From assembly GCA_003543245.1 (NCBI GenBank), contig DPJB01000017.1, positions 17,749 to 71,560 on the forward strand: a stretch of 53,812 nt of DNA, written 5' to 3'. Shown in pieces: positions 25,464 through 33,613 of this stretch (positions within the stretch are counted from its first letter, which is position 1; the number at the start of each line of letters is the position of its first letter). Made by a program: the position numbers and the translations under genes. The notes beneath the pieces were generated by a model. The model was not told where the DNA came from and made no database searches. It saw only the letters and a list, made by a program, of their open reading frames with translations. This DNA comes from Moraxellaceae bacterium. Lineage in GTDB: Bacteria > Pseudomonadota > Gammaproteobacteria > Pseudomonadales > Moraxellaceae.

Positions 25464-26336
25464 ATGACTGACAGCAACGCCATCGTGACCGAACTGAAAA
25501 AGCTGAATCACTTGCTGCATGAGGCACTCCCGGCGCCCGCGCCTGCACCGGACTTCTCTGCAGGCATTGCGTTTCGCTGGCGCGCTCACCCGCACGGCGG
25601 CTATCTGGAGACTGTGCTGGACATCAGCCCCATCCGGCTTGGTGACCTGCAAGGGATTGACCGGCAAAAAACCGAAGTTCGCCGCAATACCGAACAGTTT
25701 GTTCTGGGTGTCCCAGCCAACAACGTTCTGCTCACTGGCAGTCGCGGCACCGGAAAATCCTCTCTGGTCAAGGCGGTGCTGAACGAGTTTTCCGGGCAGG
25801 GTTTGCGCGTGGTCGAAGTGGAAAAACACATGTTGCAGGATCTTTCCGATATCGTTGCACAACTGCGTACCCGACCCGAGCGTTTCATCATCTACTGTGA
25901 TGACTTGTCCTTCAGTGAAGCTGACAGCAGCTATCGGGCACTTAAAACAGCACTTGATGGCAGCATGCATGCAGGCAGCCCTAACATCATCATCTATGCC
26001 ACCAGCAATCGCCGGCATCTTCTGCCGGAATATCATCAAGACAATGACATGACCCGGACCGGAGAAAGTGGTGAACTGCACCCGGGAGAGGTCATCGATG
26101 ACAAGATCTCGCTGTCAGATCGCTTTGGTTTATGGCTGACTTTCTATCCGGCCAGTCAGGATGACTACCTGAACATGGCAAAGCACTGGATTGAGCACTT
26201 CGGCCTGCACTTCACGAATGAGGCCCGTACTGCTGCACTGCAGTGGGCCATGGGCAGGGGAAACAGGTCCGGTCGGACCGCCTCTCAATTTGCACGCGAC
26301 TGGGCAGGTCGCCAGCAAGTCAATCCGGCTCACTGA
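25464..26336 (+). CDS. DUF815 family P-loop ATPase
   Basis: The 290-residue AAA+-type protein has a Walker A TGSRGTGKSSLVKA (residues 91-104), a Walker B-like FIIYCDDLSF (141-150) and a sensor-like IIIYATSNRRHL. The family is widespread and of unknown function. It is a monocistronic gene converging on the diguanylate cyclase with only four bases between stops. Confidence 0.9.
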   Translation: MTDSNAIVTELKKLNHLLHEALPAPAPAPDFSAGIAFRWRAHPHGGYLETVLDISPIRLGDLQGIDRQKTEVRRNTEQFVLGVPANNVLLTGSRGTGKSSLVKAVLNEFSGQGLRVVEVEKHMLQDLSDIVAQLRTRPERFIIYCDDLSFSEADSSYRALKTALDGSMHAGSPNIIIYATSNRRHLLPEYHQDNDMTRTGESGELHPGEVIDDKISLSDRFGLWLTFYPASQDDYLNMAKHWIEHFGLHFTNEARTAALQWAMGRGNRSGRTASQFARDWAGRQQVNPAH

Positions 26337-26340
26337 TTCT

Positions 26341-27717
26341 TCAGGCCAATTTGGCTTTCTGCTTGTGTGATCGCTTGTCCATATACATTGCGGTATCAGC
26401 AACCCGCATCAATACGGACAGGTCATCGCCATCATCCGGAAAGGACCCGACACCAATGCTGACATGGACGTTAATGGTACGCCCGACGACATGAAGAGGC
26501 TGGGCAATTGCTTCTCGCAGACGGCCGATCAGGGCATCCAGTGCATCCCCTCGCCCGGTATCAGGAAGCAACACAAGAAATTCATCACCACCAAAGCGGG
26601 CAATCAGGTCAGAGGAGCGTAATGTGACAAGCGCCTGATCGGCGACATGAACCAGCATGGCGTCACCGGCATCATGCCCATACTCGTCATTGATGCGTTT
26701 GAAGTCCTCCAGATCAAGGCTCAGCAGCACAAACGGCCGCTTCTGCCGGTATGACAACGATACAAGTCTGCCGGCCTGCTCAAGAAACTGATGCCGGTTT
26801 GCCAGCCCGGTCAGGCTGTCATGGGTTGCCATAACCCCCAGCCGCAACTGGCTGGCTGCGGCAAACCAGGCCAGAAGGCCCGCAATGAAGGCCAGACAAA
26901 CGGCAAGCACATTCCAGGGCAGAGGCTGCCAGTCCGTTGCAATCGATTTGTCACGCCAACGTGCCGCCAGCACCCATTTCCCCCCCGGAATCACCACCTC
27001 TTGCTGAAGGGCATCTGGAGCAGCAAAAAGTGCTGCCTCGCCAAGGAATACCTCTCCGGTGGCTCCCGTTCCATCACGTCCGCGCAGGGCATAAATGATT
27101 TCATTACCAGAGGTAAGTCCGGCCCGCTCGAACACCGGCAACGGGTCAATCGAGAGCGCAACAAGCCCCCAGTAATGCGAGGTCCCACTCCCGTCACGTA
27201 TCAGTACAGGAACACGGTTGATCAGGCCAAGGCCACCCTGAACCAGATTGACTGGGCCAGCCGTAACCGCCTGCCACTCTCGGCGCACCCTTAAAACCGC
27301 ATCACGCTGGGCTGGAATTTTTTCAAGCTCGGCCCCCATGACAGCCTCATTGCCAGACCGGGGATAAATGAAACGAACGATATTGTCGGGCGCGATGGCA
27401 ATGTTGCGAATGCGCGGCTGAATGGCAAAGAGCCGCTCGGCCAATTGCTCGTATTGGGGCGTGTCAAAACCGGGATTGGCACTGACAAACGCAGAAACGC
27501 TCAAGCCCAGTGACAGCAACGTATTGATTTCGGACTCGAGATTAGAGCGAACACTGCTAACATTGGCCTGCAGGCGGATTTGTGCTGACTGCTCGACGCG
27601 CTCCTGCTCAAGCTGGATCAACCACTCGGCAAAAAACAGCACCAGCACGCCAGCGACGACTCCCACCACCAGTGGCAGATGCGTGAGCCTGTCAAAAAGC
27701 CTGTCCGTCCGGTTCAT
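26341..27717 (-). CDS. Diguanylate cyclase with periplasmic CHASE sensor
   Basis: The 458-residue protein has TM1 at about 15-35, a CHASE domain in the periplasm (about 75-200, with FIYPRSGNEAVMG), TM2 at about 265-290 and a GGDEF domain. The catalytic motif GGDEF is at 376-380, and an intact RxxD inhibitory site (RSSD) at 367-370 is five residues before it. LSLDLEDFKRINDEYGHDAG supplies the metal and substrate residues. It should make c-di-GMP and be feedback-inhibited. The environment signal is unknown. Confidence 0.95.
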   Translation of the reverse strand: MNRTDRLFDRLTHLPLVVGVVAGVLVLFFAEWLIQLEQERVEQSAQIRLQANVSSVRSNLESEINTLLSLGLSVSAFVSANPGFDTPQYEQLAERLFAIQPRIRNIAIAPDNIVRFIYPRSGNEAVMGAELEKIPAQRDAVLRVRREWQAVTAGPVNLVQGGLGLINRVPVLIRDGSGTSHYWGLVALSIDPLPVFERAGLTSGNEIIYALRGRDGTGATGEVFLGEAALFAAPDALQQEVVIPGGKWVLAARWRDKSIATDWQPLPWNVLAVCLAFIAGLLAWFAAASQLRLGVMATHDSLTGLANRHQFLEQAGRLVSLSYRQKRPFVLLSLDLEDFKRINDEYGHDAGDAMLVHVADQALVTLRSSDLIARFGGDEFLVLLPDTGRGDALDALIGRLREAIAQPLHVVGRTINVHVSIGVGSFPDDGDDLSVLMRVADTAMYMDKRSHKQKAKLA

Positions 27718-27830
27718 GATGCAACCCGTTTCCTGCCTGGCACCTCGTGCTCATTACGCTATCATTATTCAATAACAACACAAGTGAACACACGGCCAAA
27801 CCGCGGGTTTACTCTTGCAGCCGACGAACA

Positions 27831-27858
27831 GGTACCTCCCTGAAAACAAGGAGGTACC
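27831..27858. terminator. Hairpin downstream of the Old Yellow Enzyme gene
   Basis: A 9-bp inverted repeat (GGTACCTCC / GGAGGTACC) with a 10-nt loop begins 9 bp past the stop of the minus-strand oxidoreductase. A second 6-bp repeat (GAGGGC/GCCCTC, 27859-27876) spans that stop. There is no T run, so a role in termination is uncertain. The rest of 27718-27866 shows nothing else. Confidence 0.45.
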
Positions 27859-27866
27859 GAGGGCGG

Positions 27867-29126
27867 TTATGCCCTCAGCCGACGGGTTTTGAACGTATGC
27901 CAGCCACTGCCGGCAATTGCCGCGAGGAAGGCAATAAAGCCGGACTCGCCGGGCTTGGGCTCACCGCCATTGGCCATTCGTCGTAACTGGCGCGAATACC
28001 AGGCAACTTCCATGAGCGCCATCCTGTCGATCGCGGCAATCCCGGTGGTAATGGGTTTGACCACATGATGCGGATCATTTCCCTGCAGCACACGCTTCGG
28101 CAGGTCTGGTTCAATTGCCAGTGCACGGGCAATACCCACTATATCCACTGCACCCGAGCTGATGGCCTCCGCCATTCCTGCACTGCTCCGGAAACCGCCC
28201 GTGAGCATCAGCGGCGTACTCACCGCAGCCCGGGCCTTTTCGGCAAACTCAAGAAAATAGGCTTCGCGGCGGCGGGTCGAGTCTTTTTGGGGCACTGCCT
28301 TCACGCCACTCATCGCGGGGGCCTCATAGGTTCCCCCGGAGATCTCGATCAGATCTACACCGGCCTCCGCCAAGGCACGGATCAGGTCCAGCGACTCCTC
28401 CTCCGTGAAGCCTCCACGCTGAAAGTCCGCTGAATTCAGCTTGATGCCAACAGGAAAGGATTTGCCAACCTGCGCCCGTATTTCACGAAAAACCTCAAGG
28501 ACAAAACGGCGGCGGTTTTCGGCACTTCCCCCCCAGCGATCCTGACGCTGATTGTGATGGCCAGACAGGAACTGGCTCACCAGATAGCCATGGGCACCGT
28601 GAATCTGCACCCCCGTAAAACCTGCTTTCTTCGCGATGGCAGCCGTGCGCCCATAGCGCTGGATGAGCTCCTCGATTTCTGTCTCGGTCAAGGCGCGCGG
28701 AGTGCTGAAAAAACGCGACAGTTCCTTGTTAAACGGAATGGCAGAAGGGGCCACCGTCTCGGCATTCAGACCTTTCGGCGACTGCTTACCCGGGTGGTTG
28801 ATCTGCATCCACAATTGCGTTCCGTTTCTTGTACCGGCCGCCGCCCATGCACGCAGTTGATCGAGATCCCGCTCATCCTCAATAGCGACATTGTTGGGCT
28901 CACCCAGAGCACGCCGATCAATCATGACATTGCCTGTGATCAGCAGACCGATGCCGCCATCTGCCCAGCGCCCGTAAAGCCGTTCCAGTCCGGCAGTCAT
29001 CCGGTTATCCGTGGTGCCCAGCGCCTCGCTCATGGCTGACTTGCCAAGGCGGTTCTTGATTACGCTGCCATTTGGCAGGATATACGGCTGGGACAGAACC
29101 CTGGCCACTTCGATTGACGATGTCAT
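27867..29126 (-). CDS. NADH:flavin oxidoreductase (Old Yellow Enzyme family)
   Basis: The 419-residue protein is an FMN-binding TIM-barrel of the COG1902 type. It shows the opening LPNGSVIKNRLGKSAMSE, the substrate-activating His region IHGAHGYLVSQFLS, RWGGSAENRRRF, LIEISGGTYEAP and the FMN phosphate loop LTGGFRS. Members reduce activated alkenes or nitro compounds. GGAG 6 nt upstream supports the start. It is divergent from the ArsR-MBL pair, whose regulator may control it. Confidence 0.92.
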   Translation of the reverse strand: MTSSIEVARVLSQPYILPNGSVIKNRLGKSAMSEALGTTDNRMTAGLERLYGRWADGGIGLLITGNVMIDRRALGEPNNVAIEDERDLDQLRAWAAAGTRNGTQLWMQINHPGKQSPKGLNAETVAPSAIPFNKELSRFFSTPRALTETEIEELIQRYGRTAAIAKKAGFTGVQIHGAHGYLVSQFLSGHHNQRQDRWGGSAENRRRFVLEVFREIRAQVGKSFPVGIKLNSADFQRGGFTEEESLDLIRALAEAGVDLIEISGGTYEAPAMSGVKAVPQKDSTRRREAYFLEFAEKARAAVSTPLMLTGGFRSSAGMAEAISSGAVDIVGIARALAIEPDLPKRVLQGNDPHHVVKPITTGIAAIDRMALMEVAWYSRQLRRMANGGEPKPGESGFIAFLAAIAGSGWHTFKTRRLRA

Positions 29127-29179
29127 GCCGCACTCCAGTCAGTTTCAGACCGGACCGACGCTATCCAACATTTCGATAC

Positions 29180-29208
29180 TTGTCAAACTATCAATATATG
29201 TCAGAATA
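29180..29208. promoter_or_regulatory. Direct repeats and overlapping promoter elements in the OYE-ArsR divergent spacer
   Basis: TGTCAAACTA (29181) and TGTCAGAATA (29199) are similar 10-mers 18 bp apart. The same bases give a perfect -35 TTGACA on the minus strand (29181-29186, towards the oxidoreductase) and TTGTCA (29180-29185) then CAGAAT (29202-29207, spacer 16) on the plus strand (towards arsR). An autoregulating ArsR-type repressor would be well placed here. Confidence 0.35.
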
Positions 29209-29239
29209 GCCCAATCATTCCCGAGCAGGACTCCATGTC

Positions 29240-29557
29240 GTGATACGCCAACGCCCCACTGATCTTGATCGCCTGTCACGCGCGTTCAAGGCGCTGTCCA
29301 ATCCGAACCGACTGGCCATCTATCTGGAAGTCCTGCAACAGACACGGATGGAGGTCAAAAGTTGCGGTCTCTCTCACCTGATCGACAAACTTGAAATCGG
29401 TGCACCCACCGTATCGCACCACACCAAGGAGCTGGTGGATGCTGGCCTGATCAGCGTGCAGCGTGATGGCCGCTTTATCCGCTGCACCCTTGATGAAACC
29501 ATGCGTGAGATGCTGCATCGCTTCTTTGCTCGTGACAACGAACCTACCCGCAGGTAA
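29240..29557 (+). CDS. ArsR-family winged-helix transcriptional regulator
   Basis: The 105-residue protein has the ArsR HTH (RAFKALSNPNRLAIYLEVLQ, then IGAPTVSHHTKELVDAGLIS) and a wing VQRDGRFIRCTLDE. It starts at GTG; the nearby ATG (29235) is closed by a stop two codons later. The metal-site ELCVCDL motif of arsenic sensors is not obvious; a lone Cys is at residue 42, so the inducer is probably not a classic metal. The MBL gene starts 5 bp after its stop, giving a two-gene operon. Confidence 0.9.
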   Translation: MIRQRPTDLDRLSRAFKALSNPNRLAIYLEVLQQTRMEVKSCGLSHLIDKLEIGAPTVSHHTKELVDAGLISVQRDGRFIRCTLDETMREMLHRFFARDNEPTRR

Positions 29558-29562
29558 CAGCC

Positions 29563-30387
29563 ATGTCCCTGAAAGTGCACCATCTCAACTGCGGGACAAT
29601 GTGTCCTGCCTGTGCCCGACTTATCAATGGCAAGGGGGGATGGCTTGAGCCGGCCCAGTTGGTATGCCACGTATTGCTGATTGAAACACCAAAGGATGGA
29701 CTGATACTGGTCGACACCGGCATTGGCGCACTGGATGTGGCCACACCAACGCGACTGGGCAAACCCTTCCTGGCACTAACGCGCCCATTGCTGGACCAGC
29801 ATGAAACTGCGCAAGCCCAGGTTAAGCGTCTTGGCTACAAGTTATCTGACGTCCGCCACATCATCGTCACCCACCTCGATCTTGACCATGCCGGAGGCCT
29901 TCCCGACTTTCCAGAAGCCAAAGTCCATGTGTTTGCACCTGAATATGAGGCCGCCATGCAGCCAACGTGGCGCGAACGCGCCCGTTATCTGCCAAGCCAG
30001 TGGGCACACAGCCCACGTTGGGTGAAGCATGAAGCCGGTGGAGAGGAGTGGTACGGATTCAGCAGTATGCGACCCATACCTGGCCTGACAGAAGACATCA
30101 TGATGGTGCCGCTAACCGGACACACCCGGGGTCATACCGGCATTGCCGTTCGCACCGGAAGCGGCTGGAAACTGCACTGCGGTGATGCGTATTTCTTCCA
30201 TGGCCAGATGGATCCAGCACATCCTCACACATCACCTGGCATGAATATTTTTGAAAGACTGGTTCAGACGGAGGCCACCGCCAGAATCCGTAACCAGGAG
30301 CGCTTGCTGGATCTGGTTCGCAGAAAGGGCAACGAGATTGAGGTCTTCTGCGCTCATGACCCGGTCGAGTTTCAGCGTTACGCATGA
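29563..30387 (+). CDS. MBL-fold metallo-hydrolase
   Basis: The 274-residue protein has a Cys-rich N-terminus (LNCGTMCPACARL) and the MBL core, with metal motif THLDLDHAGG (H-x-D-x-D-H rather than HxHxDH). Further ligands are in LTGHTRGHTG, LHCGDAYFF and FCAHDP. It resembles lactonase or phosphodiesterase-like members, but the substrate is unknown. It is co-transcribed with the ArsR regulator and ends at a strong terminator. Confidence 0.88.
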   Translation: MSLKVHHLNCGTMCPACARLINGKGGWLEPAQLVCHVLLIETPKDGLILVDTGIGALDVATPTRLGKPFLALTRPLLDQHETAQAQVKRLGYKLSDVRHIIVTHLDLDHAGGLPDFPEAKVHVFAPEYEAAMQPTWRERARYLPSQWAHSPRWVKHEAGGEEWYGFSSMRPIPGLTEDIMMVPLTGHTRGHTGIAVRTGSGWKLHCGDAYFFHGQMDPAHPHTSPGMNIFERLVQTEATARIRNQERLLDLVRRKGNEIEVFCAHDPVEFQRYA

Positions 30388-30394
30388 TTGATTC

Positions 30395-30435
30395 ACGCAT
30401 AAAAAATGCCGACCATACCGGCATTTTTTATGCGT
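30395..30435. terminator. Bidirectional terminator between MBL and olsA
   Basis: A perfect 17-bp stem (ACGCATAAAAAATGCCG / CGGCATTTTTTATGCGT) with a 7-nt loop. The stop codon of the minus-strand olsA (30428-30430) lies inside the right arm. Confidence 0.9.
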
Positions 30436-31276
30436 CATTTTCACGCTGATGCAATTGCCTTAGTGCTGCCGACATTCTGGCCTCCAGATCCCTGGCCAGA
30501 GCTCGAGCATCACGCTCACCCGGCAATTCAGCCGGCAACACCATGACATCCACAACCATTCTCTCACCCTTCAGGATATCAATGGCATGCGAGAGAAACT
30601 CATCATCGCCAATGAAGGGGGCATGCGGATGCAAGGCATCATGTTCATCCCGGTAACAGACGAGCACAGGCTGCAGGGGGACCTGTGTCTGCACGGCAGC
30701 ACCAAACAGCTTGTGGAAGAACCGTTTCAGACGGCGACCATCTGTCGTTGTGCCTTCAGGAAAAAACAGGACATTGCGGCCTTCGCCCAGATGACCTGCC
30801 AACTGGTGCGTCACCTGCCCGGCATCACCAGCTCCGCGCTGGATGAACAGTGTTCCGGCAACCCTGGCCAGCCAGCCGACCACCGGCCACCTGGCTACTT
30901 CCGCCTTGGACAGGAAATACACCGGGAAGTTGGCCCCGAGTACCGGAATGTCGAGCCAGGAAACATGATTGGAAACCCACAGTGCATGCCCATCCACAGG
31001 GACTCCCTGCACACGGATATCCAGATTGAGGATATTGCAGAAACGCCGGTGCCACCATCGAATGACCGGCTGCTGCCAGGGGCGATACTGGACAAACGCA
31101 GCGCCACACACCACCGCCAGCACAGCACCTTCCAGCAGATGCACACCGAGGCGAAAACACCGGTAATACAGCCTGACCCGGATATGGATTGAACTTCTTT
31201 TTTGAGATGCCACAGCCTTCCGCCTGTCAATCAGCGCGGCAAAGGCTACTTCATCCGAAGAATCCGTGAACATCAA
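30428..31276 (-). CDS. olsA: 1-acyl-glycerol-type acyltransferase (OlsA, ornithine lipid second acylation)
   Basis: The 282-residue protein has one hydrophobic N-terminal segment, and PlsC motif I in SNHVSWLDIP (H-x4-D). It also shows LSKAEVARWP, motif III in FFPEGTTTDG, and LQPVLVCYR. In ornithine lipid synthesis OlsA adds a fatty acid to the 3-hydroxy group of lyso-ornithine lipid. The assignment to OlsA rather than a general PlsC rests on direct coupling to olsB (4-bp overlap of start and stop). Confidence 0.87.
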   Translation of the reverse strand: MMFTDSSDEVAFAALIDRRKAVASQKRSSIHIRVRLYYRCFRLGVHLLEGAVLAVVCGAAFVQYRPWQQPVIRWWHRRFCNILNLDIRVQGVPVDGHALWVSNHVSWLDIPVLGANFPVYFLSKAEVARWPVVGWLARVAGTLFIQRGAGDAGQVTHQLAGHLGEGRNVLFFPEGTTTDGRRLKRFFHKLFGAAVQTQVPLQPVLVCYRDEHDALHPHAPFIGDDEFLSHAIDILKGERMVVDVMVLPAELPGERDARALARDLEARMSAALRQLHQRENDA

Positions 31277-32061
31277 CCGGCCTTGAGGAAACGTTGCGCG
31301 TAACGATCAGCGAGCATACTGACATCCAGCATCACAAACACATCGGCACAGTTAAACTCGGGGTCCCAGCATGCTTCCCCGCCAATCCGGCAGCCCATGC
31401 GAAGATAAGCTTTCAGCAAGGGGGGCATGGCTGACGCCGCAGTTTCCCGGGCCTCTACGTCAAGACCACGACGCGGTGTCACGCGCAGCTCACTCGCAAC
31501 AAAATGACGCTCACGCAGCTCCGGCATAATGACCGAAAAGTTCTGTCCTCCGTCACGCAGGCTGATGCTAGCGCAACCGACAAGGTAACTGAAATCATTC
31601 TGCAACAAATAGTCTGCCAGCGCCGACCACAGTACGGTAATGGCTGCTCCCGAACGATATTCCGGGTGCACACAGGTGCGTCCTATTTCCAGAATGCGCC
31701 CAGGCAACCGCTCAATGGCGCCAAGGTCAAACTCACTAGCCGAATAGAAACCACCAGCGCGACTGGCCTGCTCACTGCAAAGCAGACGGGTTGTCGCAAT
31801 GATGCAGCCATTCGCCACATCATACACATTCAGGTGATCACAGAAATCATCAAAGGAGTCCCGATCAAGGCCCTCGGAATCATCAAATCTGGCACCGAAT
31901 TCATCACCAAACACACTGGCTCGCAACGCTTGTGCAGCACGCAGTTCCGCCATGTCACGTACAAAACGGGCCTCCAGCTTCGGCTTGTTGCGAACAGGGT
32001 CCACACCAGCAGCAATTGCCGACTTTACTTCTTTCTGACTCAGGGCCAACGCCTGCATCAT
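31273..32061 (-). CDS. olsB: Ornithine N-acyltransferase (OlsB, hemolysin-like GNAT)
   Basis: The 262-residue protein matches the OlsB/GNAT group: FVRDMAELRAAQALRASVFGDEFG, DVANGCIIATTRLL, LEIGRTCVHPEYRSG and FNCADVFVMLD near the end. OlsB transfers a 3-hydroxyacyl chain to the alpha-amino group of ornithine, giving membrane lipids made under phosphate limitation in several bacteria. The ATG at 32061 follows GAGGAAGGA; a second ATG is next to it. It precedes olsA and overlaps it by 4 bp. No Pho box was recognised in its 234-bp upstream spacer. Confidence 0.9.
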   Translation of the reverse strand: MMQALALSQKEVKSAIAAGVDPVRNKPKLEARFVRDMAELRAAQALRASVFGDEFGARFDDSEGLDRDSFDDFCDHLNVYDVANGCIIATTRLLCSEQASRAGGFYSASEFDLGAIERLPGRILEIGRTCVHPEYRSGAAITVLWSALADYLLQNDFSYLVGCASISLRDGGQNFSVIMPELRERHFVASELRVTPRRGLDVEARETAASAMPPLLKAYLRMGCRIGGEACWDPEFNCADVFVMLDVSMLADRYAQRFLKAG

Positions 32062-32229
32062 TCCTTCCTCATGTCATCTGTTTACGAGGGGGATAATGAA
32101 AATCCGGCATTGAGAAGACGTGACAAAACAGTGAATATTTGAAGACAGCCTGTCAGACAACCTGAGTCAGGGTTAATCAATGGCGTGGAAACCATAAGCT
32201 CCGTCTGTATCATCCTCATGACACGCCTG

Positions 32230-32251
32230 TGTCCGGATTTGCGTTCGGACA
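32230..32251. repeat. Short inverted repeat upstream of the TauE-type gene
   Basis: TGTCCG (32230-32235) and CGGACA (32246-32251) with a 10-bp centre lie 45 bp before the ATG at 32296. Possible operator, but the arms are short. Confidence 0.25.
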
Positions 32252-32295
32252 GGTAATCGTTTCCACTTTGCACTCACAAGGCGCACGGATCGAAC

Positions 32296-33099
32296 ATGGA
32301 ATATCTGCTGTATCTGGGGGTTGGTGCCCTTGCCGGACTGCTTGGCGGACTACTGGGAATTGGCGGAGGGCTGGTGATCGTACCTGTACTGGTATATAGC
32401 TTTCAGTCGCATGCGTTTGATCCGGAAGTGCTGACACAGATGGCCATCGCTACTTCACTGGCCACCATCACTTTCACCTCCGTCAGCTCGGTCAAGGCGC
32501 ATCACGAGCGAGGTGCCGTCCGTTGGGATCTGGTTCGCCTGCTGGCGCCAGGCATTGTCCTCGGAACACTCATCGGGGCGGAGGTAGCACATCGTCTGCC
32601 TGGACGGAGCCTGCAATTGCTGATCGGGCTGTTTGCCATGCTGATGGCCCTGCAGATGTTCAGCAACTGGCGCCCTGGCGGAACACAGGCAGAGCCACCG
32701 CCACTCCCTGGCAAGCGGGGACTTTTTGCGGGCGGCAGCATTATTGGCCTTGCCTCCGCCCTCTTTGGCATTGGCGGTGGCAGCCTTACGGTCCCCTGGC
32801 TCAACTATCACGGCACTCGCATGCAGGAAGCCGTTGCAACCTCATCGGCATGTGGAATGGCGATCGCTGTCGCCGGCACACTGGGATTTGTAGCCACGGG
32901 ACTGAGAGCTCACAACCTGCCAGAGCAGGCTATTGGCTATGTCTATCTGCCGGCCTTTATAGGCATCAGTATCAGTAGTGTGCTGTTTGCAAGAGTAGGG
33001 GTTCGTCTGGCGCATCGCCTGCCAGCCGCAACCCTCAAGAAGGTATTTGCCGTACTTCTGGTGGTGGTCGGAATTCAGTTGATTAGCGGGGTGCAATAA
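32296..33099 (+). CDS. TauE/SafE family sulfite exporter-like permease
   Basis: The 267-residue protein has about eight TM segments in two repeated halves: GALAGLLGGLLGIGGGLVIVPVL at the start and GLASALFGIGGGSLTVPWLNY in the middle, each with a Gly-rich GIGGG motif. The family exports sulfite, sulfoacetate or other organosulfur anions; the ligand here is unknown. It is monocistronic, with a terminator 26 bp after its stop. Confidence 0.92.
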   Translation: MEYLLYLGVGALAGLLGGLLGIGGGLVIVPVLVYSFQSHAFDPEVLTQMAIATSLATITFTSVSSVKAHHERGAVRWDLVRLLAPGIVLGTLIGAEVAHRLPGRSLQLLIGLFAMLMALQMFSNWRPGGTQAEPPPLPGKRGLFAGGSIIGLASALFGIGGGSLTVPWLNYHGTRMQEAVATSSACGMAIAVAGTLGFVATGLRAHNLPEQAIGYVYLPAFIGISISSVLFARVGVRLAHRLPAATLKKVFAVLLVVVGIQLISGVQ

Positions 33100-33125
33100 A
33101 CCATCTGGCCTTACTGGGGCTTAAG

Positions 33126-33160
33126 AACAAAGGCCGGCTTGAATGCCGGCCTTTGTTTTT
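33126..33160. terminator. Terminator after the TauE-type gene
   Basis: A perfect 13-bp stem (AACAAAGGCCGGC / GCCGGCCTTTGTT) with a TTGAAT loop ends in TTTTT. It may also serve the converging small secreted gene. Confidence 0.88.
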
Positions 33161-33173
33161 AAGCATAACTGAC

Positions 33174-33485
33174 TCAGTTCAGTGGAGTTACTGCGGCTAC
33201 CGCCACGTGGTCCCCGCTGAAGCGGATATCACAGACATACTGGCTGGTCTTGCCATAAACCAGGGATACACCGGACTGGCTCTGGAAGGCTGTCGCCTCG
33301 TCAAGCTCCTGCTGTAACCGCGAAAGCACATTGCCGGCAGCTTCACCAGGCTGTGCAGACGAGCAGAATGTAAGGGCGCGTGATTCTGCCTGGGACTGGC
33401 CAACATAAGCATAGAGGCTTGCTGCGGCAAAGCTGATACCGGCAGCCAGGGCGATACGGGGTGCAAGTGTTTTTATTGTACTCAT
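33174..33485 (-). CDS. Small secreted protein, unknown
   Basis: The 103-residue protein has a signal peptide (hydrophobic 10-28) and two Cys (CSSA and YVCDIR, residues 41 and 84), which may form a disulfide. The mature part alternates a helix with a Q/S-rich segment and a beta-rich end (YVCDIRFSGDHVAVAAV). No family was recognised. AGGA 9 nt before the ATG supports the start. It lies on the same strand as ppc, 128 bp downstream of it. Confidence 0.72.
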   Translation of the reverse strand: MSTIKTLAPRIALAAGISFAAASLYAYVGQSQAESRALTFCSSAQPGEAAGNVLSRLQQELDEATAFQSQSGVSLVYGKTSQYVCDIRFSGDHVAVAAVTPLN

Positions 33486-33613
33486 GGCACGCTTTCCTTG
33501 TTGATCACGGGCTTACTGAATGCCAAAGCATTACAAACCCTGATGACAACAAGGTTATAGCCGTAAAGCCACACCAAGAGAACCACCCAGTCGACAAACG
33601 GTAGCCCAAAGTG

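Noticed and set aside
32062..32295. Pho box or riboswitch upstream of olsB or the TauE gene
   Set aside because: No CTGTCAT-type direct repeats or conserved aptamer structure could be recognised by eye. Only a short TGTCCG/CGGACA repeat is reported.
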